Assembly (NCBI GenBank): GCA_963170055.1
Contig: CAUJGJ010000474.1
Coordinates: 1-64,000, forward strand
Direction: 5' to 3'
Source of the DNA: Halisarca cf. caerulea
Taxonomy: Eukaryota; Porifera; Demospongiae; Chondrillida; Halisarcidae
Length of the DNA stretch: 64,000 nt
Positions 26,496-41,400 of the stretch are shown piece after piece (position 1 is the first letter of the stretch; each line of letters starts with the position of its first letter). The notes below the pieces were generated by a model, which saw nothing but the letters and a program-made list of their open reading frames with translations, made no database searches and was not told the origin of the DNA. The translations under genes were made by a program, and so were the position numbers.

Positions 26496-29400
26496 ACATG
26501 AAGTTTCTTAACTACTGTGGGTGTTTTTTTTAGTGTCGGATATGCTGGTGCTAATACCAATATTTGGCACTAGCACCACGCACATTCCCAGTGGACACAC
26601 ATGAAGTTTCTTAACTACTGTAGGCGTATTTGTGTAATGTTGGATATGCTGGTGCTAGCACCAATATTTGGCACTAGCACCACGCACATTCCCAGTGGAC
26701 ACACATGAAGTTTCTGAAGTGCTGTGGGCGTATTTGTGTAGTGTTGGATATGCTGGTGCTAATACCAATAATTGGAACTAGCACCACGCACATTCTTAGT
26801 GGACACACATGTCCTTTCTGAAGTGCTGTGGGCGTATTTGTGTAGTGTTGGATATGCTGGTGCTAATACCAATATTTGGCACTAGCACCACGTACATTCC
26901 CAGTGGACATACATGACCTTTCTGAAGTGCTGTGGGCGTATTTGTGTAGTGTTGGATATGCTGGTGCTAATACCAATATTTGGCACTAGCACCACGCACA
27001 TTCCCAGTGGACACACATGAAGTTTCTTAACTACTGTGGGCGTATTTGTGTAGTGTTGGATATGCTGGTGCTAATACCAATATTTGGCACTAGCACCACG
27101 CACGTTCCCAGTGGACACACATGAAGTTTCTTAACTACTGTGGGTGTTTTTTTTAGTGTCGGATATGCTGGTGCTAATACCAATATTTGGCACTAGCACC
27201 ACGCACATTCCCAGTGGACACATATGAAGTTTCTTAACTACTGTAGGCGTATTTGTGTAATGTTGGATATGCTGGTGCTAGTACCAATATTTGGCACTAG
27301 CACCACGCACATTCCCAGTGGACACACATGAAGTTTCTGAAGTGCTGTGGGCGTATTTGTGTAGTGTTGGATATGCTGGTGCTAATACCAATAATTGGAA
27401 CTAGCACCACGCACATTCTTAGTGGACACACATGACCTTTCTGAAGTGCTGTGGGCGTATTTGTGTTGTGTGGGATATGCTGGTGCTAATACCAATATTT
27501 GGCACTAGCACCACGCACATTCCCAGTGGACACACATGAAGTTTCTTAACTACTGTAGGCGTATTTGTGTAATGTTGGATATGCTGGTGCTAGTATCCAT
27601 ATTTGGCACTAGCACCACGCACATTCCCAGTGGACACACATGAAGTTTCTGAAGTGCTGTGGGCGTATTTGTGTAGTGTTGGATATGCTGGTGCTAATAC
27701 CAATAATTGGAACTAGCACCACGCACATTCTTAGTGGACACACATGACCTTTCTGAAGTGCTGTGGGCGTATTTGTTTAGTGTCGGATATGCTGGTGCTA
27801 ATACCAATATTTGGCACTAGCACCACGCACATTCCGAGTTGACACACATGAAGTTTCTGAAGTGCTGTGGGCGTATTTGTGTAGTGTTGGATATGCTGGT
27901 GCTAATACCAATATTTGGCACTAGCACCACGCACATTCCGAGTTTACACACATGAAGTTTCTGAAGTGCTGTGGGCGTATTTGTGTAGTGTTGGATATAC
28001 TGGTGCTAATACCAATATTTGGCACTAGCACCACGCACATTCCTAGTTGACACACATGAAATTTCATAAGTGCTGTGGGCGTATTTGTGTAGTGTTGGAT
28101 ATGCTGGTGCTAATACCAATATTTGGCACTAGCACCACGCACATTCCCAGTGGACACACATGAAGTTTCTGAAGTGCTGTGGGCGTATTTGTGTAGTGTT
28201 GGATATGCTGGTGCTAATACCAATAGTTGGCACTAGCACCACGCACATTCCCAGTGGACACACATGAAGTTTCTTAACTATTGTGGGCATATTTGTGTAA
28301 TGTTGGATATGCTGGTGCTAATACCAATATTTGGCACTAGCACCATGCACATTCCCAGTGGACACACGTGACCTTTCTGAAGTGCTGTGGGCGTATTTCT
28401 GTAGTGTTGGATATACTGGTGCTAATACCAATATTTGGCACTAGCACCACGTACATTCCCAGTGGACACTCATGAAGTTTCTTAACTACTGTGGGCGTAT
28501 TTGTGTAGTGTTGGATATGCTGGTGCTAATACCAATATTTGGCACTAGCACCACGTACATTCCCAGTGGACATACATGACCTTTCTGAAGTGCTGTGGGC
28601 GTATTTGTGTAGTGCTGGATATGCTTGTGCTAATACCAATATTTGGCACTAGCACCACGTACATTCCCACAGCACACACATAAAGTTTCTGAAGTGCTGT
28701 GGGCGTATTTGTGTAGTGTTGGATATGCTGGTGCTAATACCAATATTTGGCACTAGCACCACGCACATTCCCAGTGGACACACATGAAGTTTCTTAACTA
28801 CTGTGGGCGTATTTGCGTAGTGTTGGATATGCTGGTGCTAATACCAATATTTGGCACTAGCACCACGCACGTTCCCAGTGGACACACATGAAGTTTCTTA
28901 ACTACTGTGGGTGTTTTTGTTTAGTGTCGGATGTGCTGGTGCTAATACCAATATTTGGCACTAGCACCACGCACATTCCGAGTTGACACACATGAAGTTT
29001 CTGAAGTGCTGTGGGCGTATTTGTGTAGTGTTGGATATGCTGGTGCTAATACCAATATTTGGTACTAGCACCACGCACATTCCAAGTGGACATACATGAC
29101 CTTTCTGAAGTGCTGTGGGCGTATTTGTGTAGTGTTGGATATGCTGGTGCTAATACCAATATTTGGCACTAGCACCACGTACATTCCCACTGCACACACA
29201 TAAAGTTTCTGAAGTGCTGTGGGCGTATTTGTGTAGTGTTGGATATGCTAGTGCTAATACCAATATTTGGCACTAGCACCACGCACATTCCCAGTGAACA
29301 CACATGAAGTTTCTTAACTACTGTGGGCGTATTTGTGTAGTGTTGGATATGCTGGTGCTAATACCAATATTTGGCACTAGCACCACGCACATTCCCAGTG

Positions 29401-31170
29401 GACACACATGAAGTTTCTAAACTACTGTAGGCGTATTTGTGTAATGTTGGATATGCTGGTGCTAGTACCAATATTTGGCACTAGCACCACGCACATTCCC
29501 AGTGGACACACAGGTAGTTTCTGAAGTGCTGTGGGCGTATTTGTGTAGTGTTGGATATGCTGGTGCTAATACCAATATTTCGAACTAGCACCACGCACAT
29601 TCTTAGTGGACACACATGACCTTTCTGAAGTGCTGTGGGCGTATTTGTGTAGTGTTGGATATGCTGGTGCTAATACCAATAATTGGCACTAGCACCACGC
29701 ACATTCCCAGTGGACACACATGAAGTTTCTTAACTACTGTGGGCGTATTTGCGTAGTGTTGGATATGCTGGTGCTAATACCAATATTTGGCACTAGCACC
29801 ACGCACGTTCCCAGTGGACACACATGAAGTTTCTTAATTACTGTGGGTGTTTTTGTTTAGTGTCGGATATGCTGGTGCTAATACCAATATTTGGCACTAG
29901 CACCACGCACTTTCCGAGTTGACACACATGAAGTTTCTGAAGTGCTGTGGGCGTATTTGTGTAGTGTTGGATATGCTGGTGCTAATACCAATATTTGGCA
30001 CTAGCACCACGCACATTCCCAGTGGACACACATGAAGTTTCTTAACTACTGTGGGCGTATTTGTGTAGTGTTGGATATACTGGTGCTAATACCAATATTT
30101 GGCACTAGCACCACGCACATTCCTAGTTGACACACATGAAATTTCATAAGTACTGTGGGCGTATTTGTGTAGTGTTGGATATGCTGGTGCTAATACCAAT
30201 ATTTGGCACTAGCACCACGCACATTCCCAGTGGACACACATGAAGTTTCTTAACTACTGTGGGCGTATTTGTGTAGTGTTGGATATACTGGTGCTAATAC
30301 CAATATTTGGCACTAGCACCACGCACATTCCTAGTTGACACACATGAAATTTCATAAGTACTGTGGGCGTATTTGTGTAGTGTTGGATATGCTGGTGCTA
30401 ATACCAATATTTGGCACTAGCACCACGCACATTCCCAGTGGACACACATGAAGTTTCTTAAGTGCTGTGGGCGTATTTGTGTAGTGTTGGATATGCTGGT
30501 GCTAATACCAATAATTGGCACTAGCACCACGCACATTCCCAGTGGACACACATGAAGTTTCTTAACTACTGTGGGCGTATTTGCGTAGTGTTGGATATGC
30601 TGGTGCTAATACCAATATTTGGCACTAGCACCACGCACGTTCCCAGTGGACACACATGAAGTTTCTTAACTACTGTGGGTGTTTTTGTTTAGTGTCGGAT
30701 ATGCTGGTGCTAATACCAATATTTGGCACTAGCACCACGCACATTCCGAGTGGACACACATGAAGTTTCTGAAGTGCTGTGGGCGTATTTGTGTAGTGTT
30801 GGATATGGTGGTGCTAATACCAATATTTGGCACTAGCACCACGCACATTCCCAGTGGACACACATGAAGTTTCTTAACTACTGTGGGCGTATTTGTGTAG
30901 TGTTGGATATACTGGTGCTAATACCAATATTTGGCACTAGCACCACGCACATTCCTAGTTGACACACATGAAATTTCATAAGTACTATGGGCGTATTTGT
31001 GTAGTGTTGGATATGCTGGTGCTAATACCAATATTTGGCACTAGCACCACGCACATTCCCAGTGGACACACATGAAGTTTCTGAAGTGCTGTGGGCGTAT
31101 TTGTGTAGTGTTGGATATGCTGGTGCTAATACCAATAGTTTGCACTAGCACCACGCACATTCCCAGTGGA
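26495..31170 (+). repeat. Macro-repeat segment X (copy 1)
   Basis: This segment aligns to 38448 onward. The offset is 11,953 bp at the poly-T monomer (26518/38471, and 27141/39094) and at the 'ttgtgttgtgtgggat' monomer (27461/39414). It is 11,745 bp (two monomers fewer) at 'tttcgaactag' (29581/41326). Segment contents include 'gctagtatccatatttgg' (about 27586), 'gaaatttcataag' types (28055, 30140, 30345, 30970) and 'gatatggtggtgc' (about 30805). The 11,953-bp offset is 115 monomers less 7 bp. Left of about 26495 the two sequences differ. Confidence 0.75.
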
Positions 31171-34100
31171 CACACATGAAGTTTCTTAACTACTGTGGGC
31201 GTATTTGTGTAGTGTTGGATATGCTGGTGCTAATACCAATATTTGGCACTAGCACCACGTACATTCCCAGTGGACATACATGACCTTTCTGAAGTGCTGT
31301 GGGCGTATTTGTGTAGTGTTGGATATGCTGGTGCTAATACCAATATTTGGCACTAGCACCACGTACATTCCCACAGCACACACATAAAGTTTCTGAAGTG
31401 CTGTGGGCGTATTTGTGTAGTGTTGGATATGCTGGTGCTAATACCAATATTTGGCACTAGCACCACGCACATTCCCAGTGGACACACATGAAGTTTCTGA
31501 AGTGCTGTGGGCGTATTTGTGTAGTGTTGGATATGCTGGTGCTAATACCAATATTTGGCACTAGCACCACGCACGTTCCCAGTGGACACACATGAAGTTT
31601 CTGAAGTGCTGTGGGCGTATTTGTGTAGTGTTGAATATGCTGGTGCTAATACCAATATTTGGCACTAGCACCACGCACATTCCCAGTGGACACACATGAA
31701 GTTTCTTAACTATTGTGGGCATTTTTGTGTAATGTTGGATATGCTGGTGCTAATACCAATATTTGGCACTAGCACCATGCACATTCCCAGTGGACACACA
31801 TGAAGTTTCTTAACTATTGTGGGCATTTTTGTGTAATGTTGGATATGCTGGTGCTAATACCAATATTTGGCACTAGCACCATGCACATTCCCAGTGGACA
31901 TACATGACCTTTCTGAAGTGCTGTGGGCGTATTTGTGTAGTGTTGGATATGCTGGTGCTAATACCAATATTTGGCACTAGCACCACGTACATTCCCACTG
32001 CACACACATAAAGTTTCTGAAGTGCTGTGGGCGTATTTGTGTAGTGTTGGATATGCTAGTGCTAATACCAATATTTGGCACTAGCACCACGCACATTCCC
32101 AGTGGACACACATGAAGTTTCTTAACTACTGTGGGCGTATTTGTGTAGTGTTGGATATGCTGGTGCTAATACCAATATTTGGCACTAGCACCACGCACAT
32201 TCCCAGTGGACACACATGAAGTTTCTTAACTACTGTGGGTGTTTTTGTTTAGTGTCGGATATGCTGGTGCTAATACCAATATTTGGCACTAGCACCACGC
32301 ACATTCCCAGTGGACACACATGAAGTTTCTTAACTACTGTAGGCGTATTTGTGTAATGTTGGATATGCTGGTGCTAGTACCAATATTTGGCACTAGCACC
32401 ACGCACATTCCCAGTGGACACACATGAAGTTTCTGAAGTGCTGTGGGCGTATTTGTGTAGTGTTGGATATGCTGGTGCTAATACCAATAATTGGAACTAG
32501 CACCACGCACATTCTTAGTGGACACACATGACCTTTCTGAAGTGCTGTGGGCGTATTTGTGTAGTGTTGGATATGCTGGTGCTAATACCAATAATTGGCA
32601 TAGCACCACGCACATTCCCAGTGGACACACATGAAGTTTCTTAACTACTGTGGGCGTATTTGCGTAGTGTTGGATATGCTGGTGCTAATACCAATATTTG
32701 GCACTAGCACCACGCACGTTCCCAGTGGACACACATGAAGTTTCTTAACTACTGTGGGTGTTTTTGTTTAGTGTCGGATATGCTGGTGCTAATACCAATA
32801 TTTGGCACTAGCACCACGCACATTCCGAGTTGACACACATGAAGTTTCTGAAGTGCTGTGGGCGTATTTGTGTAGTGTTGGATATGCTGGTGCTAATACC
32901 AATATTTGGCACTAGCACCACGAACTTCCCAGTGGACACACATGAAGTTTCTTAACTATTGTGGGCATTTTTGTGTAATGTTGGATATGCTGGTGCTAAT
33001 ACCAATATTTGGCACTAGCACCACGCACATTCCCAGTGGACACACATAAAGTTTCTGAAGTGCTGTGGGCGTATTTGTGTAGTGTTGGATATGCTGGTGC
33101 TAATACCAATATTTGGCACTAGCACCACGCACGTTCCCAGTGGACACACATTAAGTTTCTTAACTACTGAGGGTGTTTTTGTTTAGTGTCGGATATGCTG
33201 GTGCTAATACCAATATTTGGCACTAGCACCACGCACATTCCGAGTTGACACACATGAAGTTTCTGAAGTGATGTGGGCGTATTTGTGTAGTGTTGGATAT
33301 GCTGGTGCTAATACCAATATTTGGCACTAGCACCACGCACATTCCCAGTGGACACACATGAAGTTTCTTAACTATTGTGGGCATTTTTGTGTAATGTTGG
33401 ATATGCTGGTGCTAATACCAATATTTGGCACTAGCACCATGCACATTCCCAGTGGACACACATGACCTTTCTGAAGTGCTGTGGGCGTATTTGTGTAGTG
33501 TTGGATATGCTGGTGCTAATACAAATATTTGGCACTAGCACCACGCACATTCCCAGTGGACACACATGAAGTTTCTGAAGTGCTGTGGGCGTATTTGTGT
33601 AGTGTTGGATATGCTGGTGCTAATACCAATATTTGGCACTAGCACCACGTACATTCCCAGTGGATATACATGACCTTTCTGAAGTGCTGTGGGCGTATTT
33701 GTGTAGTGTTGGATATGCTGGTGCTAATACCAATATTTGGCACTAGCACCACGTACATTCCCACTGCACACACATATAGTTTCTGAAGTGCTGTAGGCGT
33801 ATTTGTGTAGTGTTGGATATGCTAGTGCTGATACCAATATTTGGCACTAGCACCACGCACATTCCCAGTGGACACACATGAAGTTTCTTAACTACTGTGG
33901 GCGTATTTGTGTAGTGTTGGATATGCTGGTGCTAATACCAATATTTGGCACTAGCACCACGCACGTTGCCAGTGGACACACATGAAGTTTCTTAACTACT
34001 GTGGGTGTTTTTGTTTAGTGTCGGATATGCTGGTGCTAATACCAATATTTGGCACTAGCACCACGCACATTCCCAGTGGACACACATGAAGTTTCTTAAC

Positions 34101-37100
34101 TACTGTAGGCGTATTTGTGTAATGTTGGATATGCTGGTGCTAGTACCAATATTTGGCACTAGAACAACGCACATTCCTAGTGGACACACATGAAGTTTCT
34201 GAAGTGCTGCGGGCGTATTTGTGTAGTGTTGGATATGCTGGTGCTAATACCAATAATTGGAACTAGCACCACGCACATTCTTAGTGGACACACATGACCT
34301 TTCTGAAGTGCTGTGGGCGTATTTGTGTAGTGTTGGATATGCTGGTGCTAATACCAATAATTGGCACTAGCACCACGCACATTCCCAGTGGACACACATG
34401 AAGTTTCTTAACTACTGTGGGCGTATTTGCGTAGTGTTGGATATGCTGGTGCTAATACCAATATTTGGCACTAGCACCACGCACGTTCCCAGTGGACACA
34501 CATGAAGTTTCTTAACTACTGTGGGTGTTTTTTTTTAGTGTCGGATATGCTGGTGCTAATACCAATGTTTGGCACTAGCACCACGCACATTCCGAGTTGA
34601 CACACATGAAGTTTCTTAACTACTGTGGGTGTTTTTTTTAGTGTCGGATATGCTGGTGCTAATACCAATATTTGGCACTAGCACCACGCACATTCCCAGT
34701 GGACACACATGAAGTTTCTTAACTACTGTAGGCGTATTTGTGTAATGTTGGATATGCTGGTGCTAGTACCAATATTTTGCACTAGCACCACGCACATTCC
34801 CAGTGGACACACATGAAGTTTCTGAAGTGCTGTGGGCGTATTTGTGTAGTGTTGGATATGCTGGTGCTAATACCAATAATTGGAACTAGCACCACGCACA
34901 TTCTTAGTGGACACACATGACCTTTCTGAAGTGCTGTGGGCGTATTTGCGTAGTGTTGGATATGTTGGTGCTAATACCAATAATTGGCACTAGCACCACG
35001 CACATTCCCAGTGGACACACATGAAGTTTCTTAACTACTGTGGGCGTATTTGCGTAGTGTTGGATATGCTGGTGCTAATACCAATATTTGGCACTAGCAC
35101 CACGCACGTTCCCAGTGGACCCACATGAAGTTTCTTAACTACTGTGGGTGTTTTTGTTTAGTGTCGGATATGCTGGTGCTAATACCAATATTTGGCACTA
35201 GCACCACGCACATTCCGAGTGGACACACATGAAGTTTCTGAAGTGCTGTGGGCGTATTTGTGTAGTGTTGGATATGCTGGTGCTAATACCAATATTTGGC
35301 ACTAGCACCACGCACATTCCCAGTGGACACACATGAAGTTTCTTAACTACTGTGGGCGTATTTGTGTAGTGTTGGATATGCTGGTGCTAATACCAATATT
35401 TGGCACTAGCACCACGCACATTCCCAGTGGACACACATGAAGTTTCTGAAGTGCTGTGGGCGTATTTGTGTAGTGTTGGATATGCTGGTGCTAATACCAA
35501 TAGTTGGCACTAGCACCACGCACATTCCCAGTGGACACACATGAAATTTCTTAACTATTGTGGGCATATTTGTGTAATGTGGATATGGTGGTGCTAATAC
35601 CAGTATTTGGCACTAGCACCATGCACATTCCCAGTGGACACACATGACCTTTCTGAAGTGCTGTGGGCGTATTTGTGTAGTGTTGGATATGCTGGTGCTA
35701 ATACCAATATTTGGCACTAGCACCACGTACATTCCCAGTGGACACTCATGAAGTTTCTTAACTACTGTGGGCGTATTTGTGTAGTGTTGGATATGCTGGT
35801 GCTAATACCAATATTTGGCACTAGCACCACGTACATTCCCAGTGGACACTCATGAAGTTTCTTAACTACTGTGGGCGTATTTGTGTAGTGTTGGATATGC
35901 TGGTGCTAATACCAATATTTGGCACTAGCACCACGCACATTCCCAGTGGACACACATGAAGTTTCTGAAGTGCTGTGGGCGTATTTGTGTAGTGTTGGAT
36001 ATGCTGGTGCTAATACCAATAGTTGGCACTAGCACCACGCACATTCCCAGTGGACACACATGAAATTTCTAAACTATTGTGGGCATATTTGTGTAATGTT
36101 GGATATGGTGGTGCTAATACCAGTATTTGGCACTAGCACCATGCACATTCCCAGTGGACACACATGACCTTTCTGAAGTGCTGTGGGCGTATTTGTGTAG
36201 TGTTGGATATGCTGGTGCTAATACCAATATTTGGCACTAGCACCACGTACATTCCCAGTGGACACTCATGAAGTTTCTTAACTACTGTGGGCGTATTTGT
36301 GTAGTGTTGGATATGCTGGTGCTAATACCAATATTTGGCACTAGCACCACGTACATTCCCAGTGGACACTCATGAAGTTTCTTAACTACTGTGGGCGTAT
36401 TTGTGTAGTGTTGGATATGCTGGTGCTAATACCAATATTTGGCACTAGCACCACGTACATTCCCAGTGGACATACATGACCTTTCTGAAGTGCTGTGGGC
36501 GTATTTGTGTAGTTTTGGATATGCTGGTGCTAATACCAATATTTGGCACTAGCACCACGTACATTCCCACAGCACACACATAAAGTTTCTTAAGTGCTGT
36601 GGGCGTATTTGTGTAGTGTTGGATATGCTGGTTCTAATACCAATATTTGGCACTAGCACCACGCACATTCCCAGTGGACACACATGAAGTTTCTGAAGTG
36701 CTGTGGGCGTATTTGTGTAGTGTTGGATATGCTGGTGCTAATACCAATATTTGGCACTAGCACCACGCACATTCCCAGTGGACACACATGAAGTTTCTGA
36801 AGTGCTGTGGGCGTATTTGTGTAGTGTTGAATATGCTGGTGCTAATACCAATATTTGGCACTAGCACCACGCACATTCCCAGTGGACACACATGACCTTT
36901 CTGAAGTGCTGTGGGCATTTTTGTGTAATGTTGGATATGCTGGTGCTAATACCAATATTTGGCACTAGCACCATGCACATTCCCAGTGGACACACATGAC
37001 CTTTCTGAAGTGCTGTGGGCGTATTTGTGTAGTGTTGGATATGCTGGTGCTAATACCAATATTTGGCACTAGCACCACGCACATTCCCAGTGGACACACA

Positions 37101-38450
37101 TGAAGTTTCTGAAGTGCTGTGGGCGTATTTGTGTAGTGTTGGATATGCTGGTGCTAATACCAATATTTGGCACTAGCACCACGCACATTCCCAGTGGACA
37201 CACATGAAGTTTCTGAAGTGCTGTGGGCGTATTTGTGTAGTGTTGGATATGCTGGTGCTAATACCAATATTTGGCACTAGCACCACGTACATTCCCAGTG
37301 GACATACATGACCATTCTGAAGTGCTGTGGGCGTATTTGTGTAGTGTTGGATATGCTGGTGCTAATACCAATATTTGGCACTAGCACCACGCACGTTCCC
37401 AGTGGAAACACATGAAGTTTCTTAACTACTGTGGGTGTTTTTTTTAGTGTCGGATATGCTGGTGCTAATACCAATATTTGGCACTAGCACCACGCACATT
37501 CCCAGTGGACACATATGAAGTTTCTTAACTACTGTAGGCGTATTTGTGTAATGTTGGATATGCTGGTGCTAGTACCAATATTTGGCACTAGCACCACGCA
37601 CATTCCCAGTGGACACGCATGAAGTTTCTGAAGTGCTGTGGGCGTATTTGTGTAGTGTTGGATATGCTGGTGCTAATACCAATAATTGGAACTAGCACCA
37701 CGCACATTCTTAGTGGACACACATGACCTTTCTGAAGTGCTGTGGGCGTATTTGTGTTGTGTTGGATATGCTGGTGCTAATACCAATATTTGGCACTAGC
37801 ACCACGCACATTCCCAGTGGACACACATGAAGTTTCTGAAGTGCTGTGGGCGTATTTGTGTAGTGTTGGATATGCTGGTGCTAATACCAATATTTGGCAC
37901 TAGCACCACGCACATTCCCAGTGGACACCCATGAAGTTTCTGAAGTGCTGTGGGCGTATTTGTGTAGTGTTGAATATGCTGGTGCTAATACCAATAGTTG
38001 GCACTAGCACCACGCACATTCCCAGTGGACACACATTAAGTTTCTGAAGTGCTGTGGGCGTATTTGTGTAGTGTTGGATATGCTGGTGCTAATACCAATA
38101 TTTGGCACTAGCACCACGTACATTCCCAGTGGACATACATGACCTTTCTGAAGTGCTGTGGGCGTATTTGTGTAGTGTTGGATATGCTGGTGCTAATACC
38201 AATATTTGGCACTAGCACCACGTACATTCCCACTGCACACACATAAAGTTTCTGAAGTGCTGTGGGCGTATTTGTGTAGTGTTGGATATGCTAGTGCTAA
38301 TACCAATATTTGGCACTAGCACCACGCACATTCCCAGTGGACACACATGAAGTTTCTTAACTACTGTGGGCGTATTTGTGTAGTGTTGGATATGCTGGTG
38401 CTAAAACCAATATTTGGCACTAGCACCACGCACGTTCCCAGTGGACACAC
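31171..38450 (+). repeat. Macro-repeat segment Y (copy 1)
   Basis: This segment aligns to 47386 onward at a constant 16,215-bp offset. Matching anchors: 31181/47396, the 'cactgcacacacataaag' monomer (31996/48211), 35221/51436, the 'accattctg' monomer (about 37312/53527) and the poly-T monomer (38471/54686). Single-base differences I noticed include 'gtgctgatacc' near 33829, 'atatgttggtg' near 34969, 'gtagttttgg' near 36512, 'ctggttcta' near 36630 and 'gctaaaacc' near 38402. I saw few others. The contents are satellite only. Confidence 0.8.
35440..36480 (+). repeat. 5-monomer tandem duplication inside segment Y
   Basis: 'gaaatttct' monomers with 'gatatggtggtgc' and 'accagtatttgg' occur at 35541-35610 and 36060-36130, 519-520 bp apart. 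The first copy has 'aatgtggat', one base shorter than 'aatgttggat' in the second. The same pair, with the same one-base difference, is present in Y'' near 51750 and 52275. The 5-mer duplication is therefore older than the 16,215-bp duplication. Confidence 0.8.
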
Positions 38451-41400
38451 ATGAAGTTTCTTAACTACTGTGGGTGTTTTTTTTAGTGTCGGATATGCTG
38501 GTGCTAATACCAATATTTGGCACTAGCACCACGCACATTCCCAGTGGACACACATGAAGTTTCTTAACTACTGTAGGCGTATTTGTGTAATGTTGGATAT
38601 GCTGGTGCTAGTACCAATATTTGGCACTAGCACCACGCACATTCCCAGTGGACACACATGAAGTTTCTGAAGTGCTGTGGGCGTATTTGTGTAGTGTTGG
38701 ATATGCTGGTGCTAATACCAATAATTGGAACTAGCACCACGCACATTCTTAGTGGACACACATGACCTTTCTGAAGTGCTGTGGGCGTATTTGTGTAGTG
38801 TTGGATATGCTGGTGCTAATACCAATATTTGGCACTAGCACCACGTACATTCCCAGTGGACATACATGACCTTTCTGAAGTGCTGTGGGCGTATTTGTGT
38901 AGTGTTGGATATGCTGGTGCTAATACCAATATTTGGCACTAGCACCACGCACATTCCCAGTGGACACACATGAAGTTTCTTAACTACTGTGGGCGTATTT
39001 GTGTAGTGTTGGATATGCTGGTGCTAATACCAATATTTGGCACTAGCACCACGCACGTTCCCAGTGGACACACATGAAGTTTCTTAACTACTGTGGGTGT
39101 TTTTTTTAGTGTCGGATATGCTGGTGCTAATACCAATATTTGGCACTAGCACCACGCACATTCCCAGTGGACACATATGAAGTTTCTTAACTACTGTAGG
39201 CGTATTTGTGTAATGTTGGATATGCTGGTGCTAGTACCAATATTTGGCACTAGCACCACGCACATTCCCAGTGGACACACATGAAGTTTCTGAAGTGCTG
39301 TGGGCGTATTTGTGTAGTGTTGGATATGCTGGTGCTAATACCAATAATTGGAACTAGCACCACGCACATTCTTAGTGGACACACATGACCTTTCTGAAGT
39401 GCTGTGGGCATATTTGTGTTGTGTGGGATATGCTGGTGCTAATACCAATATTTGGCACTAGCACCACGCACATTCCCAGTGGACACACATGAAGTTTCTT
39501 AACTACTGTAGGCGTATTTGTGTAATGTTGGATATGCTGGTGCTAGTATCCATATTTGGCACTAGCACCACGCACATTCCCAGTGGACACACATGAAGTT
39601 TCTGAAGTGCTGTGGGCGTATTTGTGTAGTGTTGGATATGCTGGTGCTAATACCAATAATTGGAACTAGCACCACGCACATTCTTAGTGGACACACATGA
39701 CCTTTCTGAAGTGCTGTGGGCGTATTTGTTTAGTGTCGGATATGCTGGTGCTAATACCAATATTTGGCACTAGCACCACGCACATTCCGAGTTGACACAC
39801 ATGAAGTTTCTGAAGTGCTGTGGGCGTATTTGTGTAGTGTTGGATATGCTGGTGCTAATACCAATATTTGGCACTAGCACCACGCACATTCCGAGTGGAC
39901 CCACATGAAGTTTCTGAAGTGCTGTGGGCGTATTTGTGTAGTGTTGGATATGCTGGTGCTAATACCAATATTTGGCACTAGCACCACGCACATTCCCAGT
40001 GGACACACATGAAGTTTCTGAAGTGCTGTGGGCGTATTTGTGTAGTGTTGGATATGCTGGTGCTAATACCAATAGTTGGCACTAGCACCACGCACATTCC
40101 CAGTGGACACACATGAAGTTTCTTAACTATTGTGGGCATATTTGTGTAATGTTGGATATGCTGGTGCTAATACCAATATTTGACACTAGCACCATGCACA
40201 TTCCCAGTGGACACACATGACCTTTCTGAAGTGCTGTGGGCGTATTTGTGTAGTGTTGGATATACTGGTGCTAATACCAATATTTGGCACTAGCACCACG
40301 TACATTCCCAGTGGACACTCATGAAGTTTCTTAACTACTGTGGGCGTATTTGTGTAGTGTTGGATATGCTGGTGCTAATACCAATATTTGGCACTAGCAC
40401 CACGTACATTCCCAGTGGACATACATGACCTTTCTGAAGTGCTGTGGGCGTATTTGTGTAGTGTTGGATATGCTGGTGCTAATACCAATATTTGGCACTA
40501 GCACCACGCACATTCCCAGTGGACACACATGAAGTTTCTTAACTACTGTGGGCGTATTTGCGTAGTGTTGGATATGCTGGTGCTAATACCAATATTTGGC
40601 ACTAGCACCACGCACGTTCCCAGTGGACACACATGAAGTTTCTTAACTACTGTGGGTGTTTTTGTTTAGTGTCGGATATGCTGGTGCTAATACCAATATT
40701 TGGCACTAGCACCACGCACATTCCGAGTTGACACACATGAAGTTTCTGAAGTGCTGTGGGCGTATTTGTGTAGTGTTGGATATGCTGGTGCTAATACCAA
40801 TATTTGGTACTAGCACCACGCACATTCCAAGTGGACATACATGACCTTTCTGAAGTGCTGTGGGCGTATTTGTGTAGTGTTGGATATGCTGGTGCTAATA
40901 CCAATATTTGGCACTAGCACCACGTACATTCCCACTGCACACACATAAAGTTTCTGAAGTGCTGTGGGCGTATTTGTGTAGTGTTGGATATGCTAGTGCT
41001 AATACCAATATTTGGCACTAGCACCACGCACATTCCCAGTGAACACACATGAAGTTTCTTAACTACTGTGGGCGTATTTGTGTAGTGTTGGATATGCTGG
41101 TGCTAATACCAATATTTGGCACTAGCACCACGCACATTCCCAGTGGACACACATGAAGTTTCTAAACTACTGTAGGCGTATTTGTGTAATGTTGGATATG
41201 CTGGTGCTAGTACCAATATTTGGCACTAGCACCACGCACATTCCCAGTGGACACACATGTAGTTTCTGAAGTGCTGTGGGCGTATTTGTGTAGTGTTGGA
41301 TATGCTGGTGCTAATACCAATATTTCGAACTAGCACCACGCACATTCTTAGTGGACACACATGACCTTTCTGAAGTGCTGTGGGCGTATTTGTGTAGTGT

